Origin: Oribacterium sinus
GTDB lineage: Bacteria > Bacillota > Clostridia > Lachnospirales > Lachnospiraceae
Length of the DNA stretch: 64,000 bases
Assembly: GCF_014202695.1 (NCBI RefSeq)
Contig: NZ_JACHHH010000014.1
Location: forward strand, 1 to 64,000
Reading direction: 5' to 3'
Position 1 is the first letter of the stretch, and each line of letters begins with the position of its first letter. The notes beneath the pieces were generated by a model. The model had not been told where the DNA came from and ran no database searches. It saw only the letters and a list, made by a program, of their open reading frames with translations. Position numbers and translations under genes: made by a program. This document shows, piece by piece, positions 41,925-50,262 of this stretch.

Positions 41925-43964
41925 TTAAGCACTTTCTGTAAGGAGGCTTTGGAAAATCTCTTTCATCCCCTGATGTTCCGGTCTTTCCAAAAGTGCATCC
42001 TCCTCTAAAAGAGTCTTTGCCGCCTCTCTTGCCTTGAAAAATAACTCTTCATCCCTTAGAGGATCCGCAAAACGAAATTGCAGGGGGCCGGACTGTCTTT
42101 CTCCAAAGAACAAATCCCCCGGTCCTCGCAGAGCCAGGTCTTCCTTGGCAATGGCAAAGCCGTCATTACTGTCCCGAATAATGGAAAGTCTTTTTTGGGA
42201 TTTCTCATCTTCCTTATGGTCCATAAAGATGCAATAGCTTTGCAGCTCCGACCTTCCCACCCTGCCTCGTAGCTGGTGGAGCTGGGCCAGACCAAAACGC
42301 TCCGCATTTTCAATCAGCATCACCGTGGCATTGGCCACATCCACCCCCACCTCCACAACGGTGGTGGACAGAAGTATCCTTGTCTTTCCGGAAGAGAAGT
42401 CCTGCATCACCTGCTCCTTCTCCCCTGCCTTCATTTTCCCATGCAAAACCGCGAAGGAATAGTCCTTCCCAAAGTACTGCTTAAGATTTTTTTGGTAGGC
42501 GGTAACACTTTCCACGGAAAGATTCTCATTTTCCTCCACCAAGGGACAGATAATATAGGCCTGCCGCCCTTTATCCAGCTCCTTTTTGATAAAGGAAAAG
42601 GCCTTCTCCCGATCCGCAGGGGAAAGCAGGGCATTCTTAATCGGCAGACGATTGGCCGGTTTTTCCGAAAGCAGGAGGTAGGGCACCGCACCATAGAGGA
42701 GCTTTACCAAAGAACGGGGAATGGGGGTTGCGGAAAGGTAGATACAGTGGGGATTTTCCCCCTTCTTTTCCAAACGGTTTCTTTCCTGAATCCCGAATCG
42801 GTGCTGTTCATCAATCACCAACATTTTCAGATGAGAAAAAGCTAAGCCTTCCTGAATCAAAGCCTGGGTACCGATTACCCCTAAAATACTGCCCTCTTTT
42901 AGTCCCTGATATATTCTTTCCTTCTCCTTCTTACTGCTGCTGCCAATCAGTAAGGCTATGGGAATCTCCCATTGATTCTCTTCCAGCAGTTTTTGCAGTT
43001 TTTGAAAATGCTGTTGAGCCAAAATTTCTGTAGGCACCATAATGGCGGTTTGGAAGCCCCGGGAAGCCATAAGGTACAAGGCATAGAAGGCCAAAATGGT
43101 TTTTCCCGATCCCACATCTCCCTGCACAAAGCGAAGAAGTCTCTCTCCTTGGGAAAATACCCTATCCATCTCCTCTAAAGCCTCTGATTGGGCTTTCGTC
43201 AAAGAAAAAGGCAGTCCCTTTTGAAACTCTTCCCTCTTTCCCTGAATTTTTTCCTCATTACCCGAAAGAGAGAGAAAATCCCTCTCCTCCTTTTCCAGAA
43301 ACAGGCTGTAGTAAAACAATTCTTCAAAGGCCAGACGCTTTAATCCCTCCTGCCTCTCCTCTTCCCTCTTCGGCAAATGCAGATACTCCATAGCCTGTCT
43401 TTTATTACACAGCCCTTCTTTTTCCAAAAAATCCTGAGGAAAACTTTCTAAAATCTTGGGCTCTTCCTTGAAAATCTCCTGAATACACTTTCTTCTTAGG
43501 GCATTGCCAAGCCCCTTTCGAAGGGAATAGATTGGCTCTAAGCTCTTTCTTTTTTCCTCGTATTCCTCCAAAGAAAAAATCTTAGGCTGTTGCAGGATAA
43601 GATGCCCTCGAAAGCTTTTGACCTGCCCGAAAAACACCAGTTTTCTTCCCTTTTTTAAAGTTTTTAAAAGGTAAGTTGCATGAAAGTATTGAATCAGTAG
43701 CTTTCCGCTCTCATCCCCGGCGGAGCACTGCAGCATGGAAAGCTTGGTATTTCGTAAAACCCTGGCATCCTCTAAAAGTACAAGAGAAAAAGCCATCCAC
43801 TCCTTCTCCCTGGCTTCCGAGATAAGACAAAGCTTGGGATATTGCAGATAGGAAATAGGAAAATCCTCTAAAAGATCTTCCTTTGTGTAAATATTCATCT
43901 TATGAAAAAGAGCGGCGGTTTTCTCTCCCACCCCCTTAATCCTTTCCACAGCATCCTGAAGCAT
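41925..43964 (-). CDS. recG: RecG branch-migration helicase
   Basis: A 679-residue ATP-dependent DNA helicase that remodels stalled forks and Holliday junctions. N-terminal wedge domain, Walker A GDVGSGKT, DEQH box (VIDEQHRFG), SATPIPR motif III, and the C-terminal QLRGRVGRS and RGPGDLFFGERQSG motifs. Start set to 43964 (MLQDAVERI), with AAGGAGAT 4-5 bp upstream. The frame stays open to 44108, but that part translates the intergenic repeat and is unlike RecG. Confidence 0.95.
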   Translation of the reverse strand: MLQDAVERIKGVGEKTAALFHKMNIYTKEDLLEDFPISYLQYPKLCLISEAREKEWMAFSLVLLEDARVLRNTKLSMLQCSAGDESGKLLIQYFHATYLLKTLKKGRKLVFFGQVKSFRGHLILQQPKIFSLEEYEEKRKSLEPIYSLRKGLGNALRRKCIQEIFKEEPKILESFPQDFLEKEGLCNKRQAMEYLHLPKREEERQEGLKRLAFEELFYYSLFLEKEERDFLSLSGNEEKIQGKREEFQKGLPFSLTKAQSEALEEMDRVFSQGERLLRFVQGDVGSGKTILAFYALYLMASRGFQTAIMVPTEILAQQHFQKLQKLLEENQWEIPIALLIGSSSKKEKERIYQGLKEGSILGVIGTQALIQEGLAFSHLKMLVIDEQHRFGIQERNRLEKKGENPHCIYLSATPIPRSLVKLLYGAVPYLLLSEKPANRLPIKNALLSPADREKAFSFIKKELDKGRQAYIICPLVEENENLSVESVTAYQKNLKQYFGKDYSFAVLHGKMKAGEKEQVMQDFSSGKTRILLSTTVVEVGVDVANATVMLIENAERFGLAQLHQLRGRVGRSELQSYCIFMDHKEDEKSQKRLSIIRDSNDGFAIAKEDLALRGPGDLFFGERQSGPLQFRFADPLRDEELFFKAREAAKTLLEEDALLERPEHQGMKEIFQSLLTESA

Positions 43965-43980
43965 ACATCTCCTTTTAAAC

Positions 43981-44097
43981 TCACAAAAAAACAAGCTTAT
44001 CAATTCCTCCGGGTAGCTTTTAGCTTTCTGCGTTATAGCTTTGAAACGGTGGGCAATCTGAGCCCGCCAGTACTTACAGAAATATCTTTTCAGCTTA
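43981..44097 (+). repeat. Half copy of the 98-nt core element
   Basis: TATAGCTTTGAA, then GGGCAATCTGAGCCCG and CCAGTACTT, match the left half of the complete element 115 bp to the right, as does the flanking ACAAAAAAACAAG. The right half is missing, so the structure cannot form. Confidence 0.7.
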
Positions 44098-44100
44098 CAA

Positions 44101-44300
44101 AAAAACAAGGCTTTATAGAACAGCGAACTTTCGCATTATAGCTTTGAAGCCAGGGGGCAATCTGAGCCCGTCAGTACTTGCTAAAAGCGAGCATCGCGAA
44201 GCTTTTAGCTTAGTACTGCTACGAGGCGAAGTTAGCGAAAGCGTGCCCCCGATTCAAAGCTATGATGTCGAAAGTGTATCAATTCTATGTACCTTGTTTA
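44101..44300 (+). repeat. Structured intergenic element, copy A
   Basis: A 200-bp quasi-palindrome with ~50-bp imperfect arms (from AAACAAGG to CCTTGTTT) and a 98-nt central core (44153-44250) bounded by GGGGGCA and TGCCCCC. Inside, CAGTACT/AGTACTG and CTAAAAGC/GCTTTTAG stems form the apex. The core's flanks are almost identical to copy C at 56.6 kb, while the apical stem differs in sequence but still pairs. Confidence 0.75.
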
Positions 44301-44331
44301 AATAGTGACTACATTTCTGTAAAAACGACTC

Positions 44332-46035
44332 TTACTCTAGGGAAAGAAGATAATAGTACACTGCCTGTCCGCCGGCATGAACCTCCACCTCCAGATTCGG
44401 CATATACTCCAAAATCTCCTTCTCCAAGGCCTTAGCCTCTTCTTCCGTAACGCCCTCTCCATAGTAAAGACTCAGGATTTCTCCCTCTCCCATCTTCTCC
44501 AAGCCTTCCTTCATAGCCAAGGAAATGCTTTTTTCAGCGGAAAGTAATCCCTGATCGCCTAAGAAAAGGATATCTCCCTTATGGATTTCTCTTCCGTCAA
44601 TGCTGGTGTCTCGAACCGCATAGGTAATTTCTCCGGAAGAAACCATGGATAGGCTGTCTTCCATCCCCTCCTGATTCTCCTCCACCGTTCCCTCCGGCTG
44701 GAAGGAAATCATTGCGGAAATTCCCTGGGGAATGGTCTTACTGGGCACTACGGATACGGAACGATCCTCCAGGATATCCTTTACCTGCTGGGCAGCCAGT
44801 AAAATGTTCTTGTTATTGGGTAAAATAAAGACATGCTTAGCATGAATCTTCTCTACCGCAGCACACAAATCTTCGGTGGAGGGGTTCATGCTCTGTCCTC
44901 CGGAAACCACCTGGTCTACCCCAAGGTCTAAGAAAATATCTCTAAGTCCGTCACCGGAACATACGGCCACAAATCCGAAGTCCTTTTTTTCCACCGGCTC
45001 AGACTCTCCAGGAGCTTCTGCACCCTTAGGCTGTTCTTCCAGCTTTTCCATAGCCGCAATGCGGGAAGCATCCTCAATCAATACCTCGTGGTGCTCAAGG
45101 CGCATATTATCTACCTTCATTTTGGAAAGGAAGCCCAGGGTAAGACCCTTCTCAAAGGCATCTCCCGGATGATTGGTATGTACATGAACCTTAATCAAAT
45201 CCTCATCGGAGAAGCAAACGATGGAATCTCCAATACCGGAAAGATAATCTCTAAGCTTCTCTACCTCTTCGTCAGAGAAAGGATGATCACCATTTACCAT
45301 AAATTCCGTACAATAACCGAAACGAATGTCCGCTGTAGAAATCTCTCCACGGCTCTTTCTCTCTCCGGTTAATGCGGAAACGCCGGAATCTTCCTTAAAT
45401 TCCAAATCCAGTTCAATCTTCTCTCCCTTTAAGGAACGTAAAGCTCCTTCCAGAACGCACATTAAACCGGCTCCACCGGAATCCACCACTCCCGCCTCTT
45501 TCAAAACAGGAAGCATTTCCGGAGTTTTCTTTAAAACCTCATCGCCGTAGGCCACCACCTTCTCCAAAAGAGGCAAAATCTCCTCTTCTGTTAAGGACAG
45601 CTCCATAATCTTATCCGCCATCCCCTTGGCTACGGTTAAGATGGTTCCTTCCTTAGGCTTCATTACCGCCTTATAGGCTGTTTCCACAGCTCTTTGGAAG
45701 GCCTTCGCCAGAACAATGCTGTCAGCTTCTTTTACTTCCAATAATTCCTTCGTAAATCCACGAATCAGCTGAGAAAGGATAACGCCGGAGTTTCCTCTGG
45801 CTCCGCGAAGAGATCCGCCGGACATCGCCTTACAAATCTCTTTCAAACTTCCTCCCTCAATCTTTGACACTTCCTTTGCTGCGGAAAGGATCGTCATGGT
45901 CATATTGGTTCCTGTATCTCCGTCCGGAACCGGGAAGACATTTAACTCATTAATCAAATCCTTTTTTGCATTCAGCTGATTTGCCCCGGCTAAGAAAGCC
46001 TTCTGCAAATCCCTTGCACTTAGTACTTTACCCAC
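44332..46035 (-). CDS. FakA/YloV-like DAK phosphatase-kinase domain protein
   Basis: A 567-residue protein of the YloV family (fatty acid kinase FakA homologues). An N-terminal DAK2-type nucleotide domain shows PVPDGDTGTNMTMTI and GSLRGARGNSGVILSQ, then a central SGGAGLMCVLEG and a C-terminal DegV-interacting half (KVHVHTNHPGDAFEKG, LPNNKNILLAAQQ). FakA phosphorylates fatty acids carried by FakB. The start is GTG with AGGAGG about 9 bp upstream. It follows the Asp23 gene by 28 bp, the classic yloU-yloV pair. Confidence 0.92.
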   Translation of the reverse strand: MGKVLSARDLQKAFLAGANQLNAKKDLINELNVFPVPDGDTGTNMTMTILSAAKEVSKIEGGSLKEICKAMSGGSLRGARGNSGVILSQLIRGFTKELLEVKEADSIVLAKAFQRAVETAYKAVMKPKEGTILTVAKGMADKIMELSLTEEEILPLLEKVVAYGDEVLKKTPEMLPVLKEAGVVDSGGAGLMCVLEGALRSLKGEKIELDLEFKEDSGVSALTGERKSRGEISTADIRFGYCTEFMVNGDHPFSDEEVEKLRDYLSGIGDSIVCFSDEDLIKVHVHTNHPGDAFEKGLTLGFLSKMKVDNMRLEHHEVLIEDASRIAAMEKLEEQPKGAEAPGESEPVEKKDFGFVAVCSGDGLRDIFLDLGVDQVVSGGQSMNPSTEDLCAAVEKIHAKHVFILPNNKNILLAAQQVKDILEDRSVSVVPSKTIPQGISAMISFQPEGTVEENQEGMEDSLSMVSSGEITYAVRDTSIDGREIHKGDILFLGDQGLLSAEKSISLAMKEGLEKMGEGEILSLYYGEGVTEEEAKALEKEILEYMPNLEVEVHAGGQAVYYYLLSLE

Positions 46036-46063
46036 AGGTAAATTCCTCCTATTTCTTTGAAAC

Positions 46064-46423
46064 TTAATCGATTACCCGAACCCCTTCTACATACACATTG
46101 ATTCGTTTAACTTTCATTCCTGTAAACTGTGAAATTCTGTATCTTACACTTTCCATAAGGTTCTCAGCCACAGCCTGAATGCTCACACCATAAGCTACAA
46201 TCACATGGAAGTCCAAACTGATTTCATTGCCCTGGATTTCCACGGAAATACCCTTGTGATAGCTTTCCTGCTTCAAAAGCTTTGCCAGTCCCTTTCCGGA
46301 AATGGGAACCGCAGCCATTCCAACAATACCAAAGCAAGAAACTGCTGCATTTCCTGCGTAGCTTGCAACGACTTCTTCGGAGATTTGTACCTCACCGTAA
46401 TGAGAGGAGATTTTTCCTTTCAT
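46064..46423 (-). CDS. Asp23/Gls24 (YloU) family protein
   Basis: A 119-residue member of the alkaline-shock protein 23 family. Family features: ISEEVVASYAGNAAVSCFGIVGMA near the N-terminus and AYGVSIQAVAENLMESVRYRI ... VNVYVEGVR-like end. The start at 46423 has TTGGAGGAAAG upstream. Members are small cytoplasmic or membrane-associated envelope-stress proteins; in Firmicutes yloU is linked to yloV, as here. Confidence 0.92.
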   Translation of the reverse strand: MKGKISSHYGEVQISEEVVASYAGNAAVSCFGIVGMAAVPISGKGLAKLLKQESYHKGISVEIQGNEISLDFHVIVAYGVSIQAVAENLMESVRYRISQFTGMKVKRINVYVEGVRVID

Positions 46424-46642
46424 TGTCTTTCCTCCAATCCCTATCTTCTGTCCATTCTTAGTCATTATGTTTTTCCCGTAAGCAAATGCTCCTATGCCCT
46501 AAGGGCAGAGCCTGCTATGATGAGAATTTCGTATAGTATACCCCATTTTCCCTGTTCTGAAAAGGAAATCTATTGTTGTTCAGGATGAATGAACTGTCTC
46601 TTTTCTTTTTGATCTACTTAAAGAATCTTCCCTCTTCGCCTT

Positions 46643-47383
46643 TTAAAAATTTCTTTGCTTCTCTAAAAGATAGGATGAAAGTGCAAAGAAGCCGACAGAT
46701 AATACTAGGATCATTCCATAAAAAATTGGATCTTTGTACTCCCAGGATATGTTAGCGGCCAGCTCCGGCAAGGCACTGAACAAATATAAAAAGAGGCAAA
46801 AGAAAGCAATTATGCTGACTACTAAGGCTAATGCCTTTCCTTTAAATATGCTGGCCTGTACTGTCACACAAAGAATCGCCATGGTGGAAAGGAAAATCCA
46901 GAAAGCCGCCGCAGTGGCAAGAAAACGAATCATATATAAACTAAGTGTCCCAAAGCCTTTTCCGCTCATCACAAGATTCCAAAACATTTCCAAAAGATCT
47001 TTATATGCCTCTGTATCAATAGCAAAGTAGCTGATATTAAAAAAGAAAATCAGGACAATCACCAGGCCCGCCAAAAAGGTACTTACTAAGCTTTCAACAA
47101 TCTTTGCCAATAAGAAATAGGCACTGTGTTTCGGCAGCATAAAGAGCATATAGCCCTGGGTTGTATTTAAATCCTTGCTTAGACTGGCCATACTGGATAA
47201 TCCCAGAATAAAAATCACCAGAAAACTGAAGAAAATCAGTAAACCTGCACCAAGACCGGCTACCACATAATTATCCGTTGCTGTTCCCAGCATCACAAAG
47301 GCCTGGGAAATAAAAAGGGCAAAGCCGCAGAGAATCTTCATAAAGGCGGTTTTTTTCATTTCATATTGTAGTAATGTCAGCAT
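46643..47383 (-). CDS. ABC-2 type permease
   Basis: A 246-residue membrane protein with about six hydrophobic segments and a short cytoplasmic N-terminus (MLTLLQYEMKKT), typical of ABC-2 exporter permeases. It follows its ATPase directly (stop and start adjacent, GGAGGGC ribosome site). Cargo unknown; such pairs in Firmicutes often concern peptide antibiotics or envelope stress. Confidence 0.85.
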   Translation of the reverse strand: MLTLLQYEMKKTAFMKILCGFALFISQAFVMLGTATDNYVVAGLGAGLLIFFSFLVIFILGLSSMASLSKDLNTTQGYMLFMLPKHSAYFLLAKIVESLVSTFLAGLVIVLIFFFNISYFAIDTEAYKDLLEMFWNLVMSGKGFGTLSLYMIRFLATAAAFWIFLSTMAILCVTVQASIFKGKALALVVSIIAFFCLFLYLFSALPELAANISWEYKDPIFYGMILVLSVGFFALSSYLLEKQRNF

Positions 47384-48085
47384 TTAGCCCTCCTTCTTTT
47401 TTCCCAAAAGACTTCTGTAACGTTCTGTAAGATTCTGCCCCTTATTTTCCTGCATCCTCTCAAGCTGTTCCACGGAAAGTACCTTTCCCTGATGGAAGAA
47501 AATAGCAAACTGAACATAATCCTCCACCTCTTCCACCAAATGGCTGGAAAGAAGGATGGTACTGTTCTCTTGTTTCTTTTCCAAAATCATTTTTTCAATT
47601 TCTTCTCTGGCCAGAAGGTCTACTCCGTTAAAGGGCTCATCCAAAAGCACCAGCTTTGCATTTCGGGCAAGGGTTGCCGCAATTCTTGCCTTCTTGTCCA
47701 TACCGGTGGATAAGGCCTTGAAGGGAAGCTTTAGAGAAATATCCATCTCTTCCAGCATTCTCTTGTACTCTTCCTCCTGAAATTCCGGAAAGAAGCTTTT
47801 ATGATACTTTCCATAGTCTCCCACTGTCATAAAGGGATAGGCCTGACTTTCTGTAGGCAGATAGGCAATGTCTTTTCTACTTTGAATGCTTAAGGGCTTT
47901 CCCTCAAATAATACTTCTCCACTGCTCTGCTTGGTTAAGTCTCCGAGAATCTTCATGAAAGTGGTTTTTCCGGAACCGTTTGGCCCCAAAAGAGCATAGA
48001 TATTTCCCGGATAAATATGTAAGGTGGCATCCCTAAGAGCAACCTTGGATCCGTATTTTTTTGTTAAATTTTTGCATTGAACCAT
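47384..48085 (-). CDS. ABC transporter ATPase
   Basis: A 233-residue ATPase. Walker A GPNGSGKTT (about 34-42), Walker B VLLDEPFNGVD (about 150-160), H-loop SSHLVEEVEDY. The signature motif is degenerate (LSTGM), as in YtrB/GntR-linked exporters. It energises the permease downstream. No regulator gene lies next to it. Confidence 0.9.
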   Translation of the reverse strand: MVQCKNLTKKYGSKVALRDATLHIYPGNIYALLGPNGSGKTTFMKILGDLTKQSSGEVLFEGKPLSIQSRKDIAYLPTESQAYPFMTVGDYGKYHKSFFPEFQEEEYKRMLEEMDISLKLPFKALSTGMDKKARIAATLARNAKLVLLDEPFNGVDLLAREEIEKMILEKKQENSTILLSSHLVEEVEDYVQFAIFFHQGKVLSVEQLERMQENKGQNLTERYRSLLGKKKEG

Positions 48086-48125
48086 AGCTTTCTCCTTTAA
48101 AGTATTTCGATTCTCTTTCTTTTTA

Positions 48126-48142
48126 CCCTAGAAATACTAGGG
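48126..48142 (-). promoter_or_regulatory. CCCTAG palindrome upstream of the ABC exporter
   Basis: CCCTAG-5-CTAGGG, followed by a second TTAGGGAT-like half site, 40 bp before the ATPase start. A candidate operator for an unlinked repressor. Confidence 0.4.
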
Positions 48143-48292
48143 ATTCTTAGGGATAAATCATAATTCTTTCTTAAGTATTTAAAAAATATTGAGCTTTAAG
48201 GAAAGCTATCAAAAGCTATTGCTACTTTTCCTTTATAATATTCCATGCATTAGGCCTCCCTTATGAAATAGAACTCCTTATACTCTTTAGGC

Positions 48293-48325
48293 AAAAAAAA
48301 AGATATTGCTCACACAATATCTTTT
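48293..48325 (-). terminator. Terminator of rpmB
   Basis: AAAAGATATTG and CAATATCTTTT (11-bp arms, 6-nt loop) with nine T residues on minus. Confidence 0.9.
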
Positions 48326-48333
48326 CTAACATC

Positions 48334-48537
48334 TTATTCAGCTACACCGGATACGGCACGTTCTACTTTTCCGGAACGTAGGCAGGAAGTACATACGTAC
48401 ATCTTCTTTGTACCGCCATCTACCTTAACTCTAACCGATTTCACATTTGCTTTCCACATCTTATTAGATCTTCTATGTGAATGGCTTACCTGATTGCCGA
48501 AATGCACTGCCTTCTCACAAATAGCACACTTAGCCAT
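48334..48537 (-). CDS. rpmB: Ribosomal protein L28
   Basis: A 67-residue L28 of the 50S subunit. It is the zinc-binding (C+) form with CAIC near the N-terminus and CTSC at the C-terminal side; SHSHRRSNKMWKANVK is diagnostic. Start at 48537, where GGGAGG lies 7-8 bp upstream; the upstream in-frame extension is not L28-like. Confidence 0.97.
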   Translation of the reverse strand: MAKCAICEKAVHFGNQVSHSHRRSNKMWKANVKSVRVKVDGGTKKMYVCTSCLRSGKVERAVSGVAE

Positions 48538-48587
48538 GATTGCACCTCCCTCTTTTAAAAGTTCCACCGCAAAACAGCGACTAAAAT

Positions 48588-48616
48588 ATAATAGCAAAAA
48601 GAATAGTTTCTTGCAA
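48588..48616 (-). promoter_or_regulatory. Promoter of rpmB
   Basis: On minus TTGCAA (48611-48616), 17-bp spacer, TATTAT (48588-48593). Confidence 0.65.
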
Positions 48617-48711
48617 GGGCTTTCTTGCTTTTTTCCTAAAACTCCTTATTTCCGATTTTTTTCTTCCTATACATTCCCGGAAATAAACAAAATCCCACAG
48701 GAAACCGATCC

Positions 48712-49230
48712 TTAGTCTGTTAAATCAATATCCACTAAGTCGATTTCCTCGATGTCTTCCTCCTCCGGCAGATCAATCACCGGAGCGACATATTCTTCTT
48801 CAACTTTATCCTTTTTCTTCGTATTGTTCTTCTGCTTTAAGCTTTCCAGATTCTCTTCCGCCAAATCTTCTGCAGACTTTGTTACCCGACTTCCTCCTGT
48901 AATCTTGTCAATGGCTTCGGGAATCATATCAATAATCTTGGAAAAAGCATCTTCATTCTTCACACGAATGAGCTTTGTTCTTCCCTCCTGGATAATCAGC
49001 ATGGCGGCAGGAGTGATTTTGGAACTCATGGCTCCCGCTCCTCCATCCCCCTTTTTCTGATTCTCCTTCATAAAGGCTCCACTGGCCATTCCACAGCTTA
49101 CTTCCATCAGAGGAATCAGGGTGGTGTTTCCCACGACAATGGGCTCTCCCACCACGGTTTTCGACTGGACAAAACCATCTAAGCCTTGAAACAGGGCGTT
49201 CAGTAATTCTTGTGTATTATGATTTGCCAT
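48712..49230 (-). CDS. ytfJ: GerW/YtfJ family protein
   Basis: About 172 residues. The conserved core (TVVGEPIVVGNTTLIPLMEVSCGMASG ... MSSKITPAAMLIIQEG) identifies the YtfJ/GerW family, first known from spore germination in Bacillus but present in non-sporing Clostridia. The C-terminal ~40 residues are very acidic (LPEEEDIEEIDLVDIDLTD). The second of two ATGs is better spaced from GGGAGG. It ends an operon with the DUF2953 parts and cinA. Confidence 0.88.
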   Translation of the reverse strand: MANHNTQELLNALFQGLDGFVQSKTVVGEPIVVGNTTLIPLMEVSCGMASGAFMKENQKKGDGGAGAMSSKITPAAMLIIQEGRTKLIRVKNEDAFSKIIDMIPEAIDKITGGSRVTKSAEDLAEENLESLKQKNNTKKKDKVEEEYVAPVIDLPEEEDIEEIDLVDIDLTD

Positions 49231-49639
49231 CATTTCCTCCCTTAAAAAGCAATTCTCGGAACTTCCTGTTCCGAAGAAGACGAACAGCCACGATAACGAT
49301 ATGGATCAAACGAAACTTTCCCTTTGCCTTAAGCTCTCCGTAGTAATAGGAGTCATCAAATTCCGGATAAACATGCAGGGAATCTCCGAGGAATGGGGAT
49401 AAAAGTGCTATTCCCTGCAAAACCTGTCCCAAGGTGTAGGGATCCTCCATGGAAAGATAAAGCTCCCCCTTCCAGTTCCTGACCCTAGAATGATGAAGAA
49501 GATAGAGAATCTGGCGAAAAACAAGGACAAGCATCTCCTTTGTTTCTTCTTGGGTAAGCATCCGGATTTTCTTTTTTATTTCCTTCCCTTTCCGTATGGT
49601 CTTCTTAGGGATGGAAAGGATTTTCTCCATAGCCTTCAT
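49217..49639 (-). CDS. DUF2953-like protein, C-terminal half
   Basis: About 140 residues ending with the segment typical of DUF2953/YtfI (YLSMEDPYTLGQVLQGIALLSPF, then PEFDDSYYYGELKAKGKFRLIHIV). The N-terminal beta-rich half of that family is missing here but matches the gene just upstream. The ATG overlaps that gene's stop by one base (TGATG), in a different reading frame, so the two look like a split gene. In Firmicutes ytfI and ytfJ are neighbours, as here. Confidence 0.7.
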   Translation of the reverse strand: MKAMEKILSIPKKTIRKGKEIKKKIRMLTQEETKEMLVLVFRQILYLLHHSRVRNWKGELYLSMEDPYTLGQVLQGIALLSPFLGDSLHVYPEFDDSYYYGELKAKGKFRLIHIVIVAVRLLRNRKFRELLFKGGNDGKS

Positions 49640-49986
49640 CAATTTTCTTCCTCTTCGAGTTCTGCTTCTTGTCCCGAACCTTCTACATTTCGAGAAGCGT
49701 CTTCGTTCTTTTCAGAATTCTCTTCCTTGCCGCTCTCAAAAAGAGTAAAAAACAAAAACTTTCCCTTATATTCTAATTTTCCCTCTTGAAAGCTTCCGGA
49801 AATTTTTAAACCGGGATAAGTAATTTTCCCTCTTCCCCTTGGTAATTTCTCCTCTCTCTCCTTCTCCCCGAAGATTTCATAACGAAAGGGAAGAAGCAAG
49901 AGCAGAAGAAGCAAGAAAAGAAGGAGCAAAAATAGGATAAGAATAATCAGCAATATCCATTTTAGAATCCCTAAGACAAGGAGCAT
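49639..49986 (-). CDS. DUF2953-like protein, N-terminal half
   Basis: A 115-residue protein: one membrane helix made largely of Leu/Ile (about 3-32), then the short beta-rich LPFRYEIFGEKEREEK...GKITYPGLKISG, then an acidic tail (SEKNEDASRNVEGSGQEAEL). This is how YtfI-type proteins begin. It joins the next frame by a TGATG overlap. Either a natural two-gene form or a frameshifted ytfI in which the linker later diverged. Confidence 0.6.
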   Translation of the reverse strand: MLLVLGILKWILLIILILFLLLLFLLLLLLLLPFRYEIFGEKEREEKLPRGRGKITYPGLKISGSFQEGKLEYKGKFLFFTLFESGKEENSEKNEDASRNVEGSGQEAELEEEEN

Positions 49987-50261
49987 TTCCTTTCTTCCTC
50001 CAATGCTTGCCGGGTCATCCCGGACACCAGCAACAGGGCATCTTTATAGCCATAAGCCACCCCAAGGATTTCTTCCTCTTTCCTGGGAAATGTGGGTAAA
50101 GACCAATGGGGAGCCCCATAAAATTCATATAGGTTATTTCCCAAGCCGGAGTAGATTAAATAACACATGGGGATCGTATGTCCCTCTCTTAAATTCTCCA
50201 TCAAATAGGGAATGTAGTTCTTGGCCCTTTCGCCAAACTGTAAAGATTTTGAAAAACGCAT
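49971..50261 (-). CDS. Small hypothetical protein
   Basis: A 96-residue soluble protein with no motif recognised; aromatic-rich (YIPYLMENLREGHTIPMCYLIYSGLGNNLYEFYG). It overlaps the following gene by 16 bp and starts 2 bp after cinA, so it is probably translated in the operon, although its ribosome site is weak. Confidence 0.55.
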   Translation of the reverse strand: MRFSKSLQFGERAKNYIPYLMENLREGHTIPMCYLIYSGLGNNLYEFYGAPHWSLPTFPRKEEEILGVAYGYKDALLLVSGMTRQALEEERKCSLS

Positions 50262-50262
50262 A

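Noticed and set aside
43965-44108. N-terminal extension of RecG
   Set aside because: It translates the intergenic repeat and is unlike RecG; AAGGAGAT precedes the ATG at 43964.
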